DNA of 46,692 nt from Phaeodactylibacter sp. (GTDB lineage: Bacteria > Bacteroidota > Bacteroidia > Chitinophagales > Saprospiraceae), in the NCBI GenBank assembly GCA_024103175.1, contig JAGFJE010000020.1:1-46692 (forward strand), in the 5' to 3' direction. The position numbers and the translations under genes were made by a program. The first letter of the stretch is position 1. Each line of letters starts with the position of its first letter. This document shows, piece after piece, positions 44,494 to 46,692 of the stretch. Below the pieces are notes generated by a model. That model was not told the DNA's origin. It did not search any database and saw only the letters and a program-made list of their open reading frames with translations.

Positions 44494-45693
44494 ATGCAAC
44501 AAGAAATAATCAAGTTGTTGAAACAGATCCGCCAAACGGATGCCCGAAACCTCTACGGCAAAGACTTCCTGCTCACCTGGGAGAAAGAACTGCCCGACAT
44601 CGAACGGGTACTGCTGGTGGCGGAAGCCCTGCAACTGCTGCGCCAAAGCAACATTTCCACCCGCTGCTTCGATTCCGGCCTGGCCATCTCCATCTTCCGG
44701 GACCAGTCGACCCGCACCCGCTTTGCTTTCGCCTCGGCGGCCAACCTGCTGGGCCTGGAGGTCAGCGAGCTCGACGAGGAAAAATCACAGGCAGCCCACG
44801 GGGAGACCGTCCGCGAAACCGCCAATATGATCTCCTTCATGGCCGATTTCATCGGCATCCGGGACGACATCTACCTTGGCGAGGGCAACGCCTATATGCG
44901 GGAGGTGGGCGAAGCGCTGGACGACGGTTTCCGGCAGGGCGTCCTGCAGCAACGCCCCGGCCTGGTCAACCTGCAGTGCGACATCGACCACCCCACCCAG
45001 TCGCTGGCCGACCTGCTGTACCTCAGGCACACTTTCGGCTCGCTGGAAGCCCTGAGTGGTAAAAAGATCGCCATGAGCTGGGCCTACTCGCCCAGTTACG
45101 GCAAGCCGCTGTCCGTGCCTCAGGGCATTATCGGCCTGCTTACCCGCTTCGGGATGGAAGTGGTACTGGCTCATCCGGAAGGCTACGAGCTGTTGCCGGA
45201 AGTTGTCAGCCTGGCGCGGGACAATGCCGGCCGGAGCGGCAGCAGCTTTACGGTAGCCCACTCCATGGATGATGCTTTCCGCAATGCCGACATCGTCTAT
45301 CCCAAAAGCTGGGCGCCCTTCCGGGTGATGGAACAACGAACTGAACTGCTGCACCGGAATGACCGGCCCGGCCTGAAGGAACTGGAGCGGCAGTGCCTGC
45401 TCCAGAACGCCACCTTCAAGGACTGGGAGTGCACCGCCGAACGCATGAAGCTCACCCGGAACGGCGAAGCCCTCTACATGCACTGCCTGCCGGCCGACAT
45501 CAGCGGCGTGTCCTGCGAAACAGGGGAGGTGGCCGCCGCCGTTTTTGAGAAATACCGGATACAAACCTATAAAGAGGCGAGCTATAAGCCTTATATTATC
45601 GCTTCGATGATGATGAATATGGGGTTTGAGGAGGTGGCGGAGGTGTTGGAGGAGATGTGGAAGGAGGAAAGCCCCAGAAAACTGCATTACTGA
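44494..45693 (+). CDS. ygeW: YgeW knotted carbamoyltransferase
   Basis: 399 residues from the ATG at 44494; longer in-frame starts run into the repeat upstream. The transcarbamylase motifs are present: STRTR (72-76) for carbamoyl phosphate, HPTQSLADL and LYMHCLP. The SPSYGKPLSVPQGIIGLLTRFGM stretch fits the knotted YgeW type, whose substrate differs from ornithine and aspartate. It probably works in the phosphorolytic direction, passing a carbamoyl group from a ureido acid to phosphate for the carbamate kinase two genes upstream. The SDR gene follows by 18 bp. Confidence 0.92.
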   Translation: MQQEIIKLLKQIRQTDARNLYGKDFLLTWEKELPDIERVLLVAEALQLLRQSNISTRCFDSGLAISIFRDQSTRTRFAFASAANLLGLEVSELDEEKSQAAHGETVRETANMISFMADFIGIRDDIYLGEGNAYMREVGEALDDGFRQGVLQQRPGLVNLQCDIDHPTQSLADLLYLRHTFGSLEALSGKKIAMSWAYSPSYGKPLSVPQGIIGLLTRFGMEVVLAHPEGYELLPEVVSLARDNAGRSGSSFTVAHSMDDAFRNADIVYPKSWAPFRVMEQRTELLHRNDRPGLKELERQCLLQNATFKDWECTAERMKLTRNGEALYMHCLPADISGVSCETGEVAAAVFEKYRIQTYKEASYKPYIIASMMMNMGFEEVAEVLEEMWKEESPRKLHY

Positions 45694-45711
45694 TATTACC
45701 ACATAAGCGAA

Positions 45712-46464
45712 ATGAGCTTTTTCAAAGACAAAACCGCCATCGTCACCGGCGCCACCAGCGGGATGGGCAGGGGCATTGCCGAGGCCCTTAACGCCGAGAG
45801 CGCCAACCTTATCCTCAGCGGCCGCGATCAGGAACGCGGGCGGCAATTAGAAGGGCGGCTGGGCCCCGGCGCGCGGTTCATCCCCGGAGACATCAAACAG
45901 CCCCAGGCCAATGAAGCGCTGGTACTGGCAGCCGTGGAGCACTTCGGCCGCCTGGACATGCTGGTGCTCTCGGCCGGACAACTGGGCATCGGCAAACTGC
46001 ACACCCTTTCCCTCGACGACTGGCACGATACCATCGCCACCAACCTCAACGCCGTATTCTACCTGCTGAAATACGCCATCCCGGAAATGCAAAAAACCGG
46101 CGGCGGCAGCATCCTCATCATCGGTTCGGTAGCGGCTTTCCACGCCTTCCCCAACCACCCCGCCTACGCCGCCTCCAAAGGCGCCCTGCCCGCCCTGGTG
46201 CGGCAACTGGCGCGGGATTACGGCCCGAAGATCCGGATCAACCTTCTGTCGCCGGCGCAGGTCGCCACCCCGCTGATCCTCGATTCCGTCAGGGCCTTCG
46301 ACAACCCCGATGAGATCCTGGACGAAACGGCGCGGAAACTGCCCATGAAACGCCTCGGCCTGCCTCAGGATATTGCTCAAACGGCCCTGCACCTGCTGGG
46401 CGATCAGGCCTCCTGGATCACGGGGAGTAATTTTGTCGTGGATGGGGGGTTTCTGGCGACGTAA
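45712..46464 (+). CDS. Short-chain dehydrogenase/reductase
   Basis: 250 residues with TGATSGMGRGIA for NAD(P), the NAG-type LSAGQ segment, the catalytic Ser in IIGSVAAF and YAASK. The C-terminal WITGSNFVVDGGF is the usual SDR ending. Its substrate is unknown. As last gene of the yqeA-ygeY-ygeW run it may reduce or oxidise a pathway product such as a hydroxy or keto acid; this is inference. Confidence 0.9.
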   Translation: MSFFKDKTAIVTGATSGMGRGIAEALNAESANLILSGRDQERGRQLEGRLGPGARFIPGDIKQPQANEALVLAAVEHFGRLDMLVLSAGQLGIGKLHTLSLDDWHDTIATNLNAVFYLLKYAIPEMQKTGGGSILIIGSVAAFHAFPNHPAYAASKGALPALVRQLARDYGPKIRINLLSPAQVATPLILDSVRAFDNPDEILDETARKLPMKRLGLPQDIAQTALHLLGDQASWITGSNFVVDGGFLAT

Positions 46465-46607
46465 GGCTGGGAGCGGTTTTTTAGTTCGGATATAAATGAA
46501 GATATTTATCTGCGGCTTCTTCGAATATGCCCCTGGTTGCCGGCGCGTAAACAAACGCTGTGGCTACCATTCTAGCGTTGGACAAAGTCGGAAGTTTACC
46601 CGGAAGA

Positions 46608-46682
46608 GCCCCGTACTTCAAAGAAGTCGGGGCGAAGACGGGTCGGAACGAGGCCCGTCCTCTCCCGATAGTTTTATCGGGA
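46608..46682. repeat. Three successive hairpins at window end
   Basis: Stems are GCCCCG-ACTTC with one bulge (46608-46633), GACGGG/CCCGTC (46637-46659) and a perfect 8-bp TCCCGATA/TATCGGGA with GTTT loop (46663-46682). The word CGATAGTTTTA recurs as CCGATAGTTTTAAA near 11218, downstream of the EF-G paralogue. This looks like an interspersed structural repeat; it may also stop the SDR transcript. Confidence 0.6.
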
Positions 46683-46692
46683 TCGGCCGGGT

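Overview
The window looks like a chromosomal segment of a Bacteroidota member, probably of the Saprospiria type. That placement is inferred from -7 boxes of the TAnnTTTG type, many lipoproteins and signal peptides, a LamG-containing family 2 glycosidase and AT-rich palindromic intergenic repeats. No rRNA, tRNA, CRISPR array or intact transposase was seen. The protein-coding DNA is GC-rich, except for a clearly AT-richer island at about 34.2-36.2 kb and the small gene pair at 41.3-42.2 kb.

Region 1 (1-13.4 kb) holds an MFS transporter, a TIR domain fused to an ABC-type substrate-binding domain, a surface protein pair (PKD-like/barrel-like protein and a lipoprotein with repeated Asp-rich motifs), a 1414-residue CHAT protease-nSTAND NTPase-transmembrane-WD40 protein, and an EF-G paralogue whose catalytic His in the G3 loop is replaced by Phe. 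The TIR and CHAT proteins both have the architecture of immune or conflict signalling proteins.

Region 2 (13.5-28.6 kb) holds an aminotransferase IV, a GNAT acetyltransferase, an OmpH/Skp-like protein, a cyanophycinase, a ParA ATPase followed by a ribbon-helix-helix-like protein and a SecA paralogue, a beta-galactosidase-like GH2 enzyme, a DUF1801 protein, a lipoprotein amidohydrolase, a small hypothetical protein and an aldo/keto reductase. Two insertions stand out. A frameshifted four-helix-bundle gene flanked by inverted GGAATGAA repeats separates parA from its partner, and a roughly 90-bp palindromic repeat lies in frame inside the SecA-like gene.

Region 3 (28.8-46.5 kb) is a purine/urate-type catabolic cluster like the E. 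coli ygeW-ygeY-yqeA-ygfK-ssnA-xdhD group: an SsnA-like amidohydrolase, an XdhD-like molybdenum hydroxylase, a threonine-synthase-like PLP enzyme, a second PLP enzyme, YgfK, a carbamate kinase, YgeY, the YgeW carbamoyltransferase and an SDR. The expected logic is hydroxylation and deamination of purines, opening of the ring to ureido/diamino acid intermediates, transfer of the carbamoyl group to phosphate by YgeW, and ATP formation by the carbamate kinase. The two PLP enzymes would deaminate the amino acid product. The cluster is interrupted by an AT-rich island (Crp-like regulator, DUF4440-like lipoprotein, truncated oxidoreductase, small membrane protein) and by a membrane-anchored GIY-YIG-like nuclease with an overlapping small partner gene. 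Several palindromic repeat families lie between its genes.
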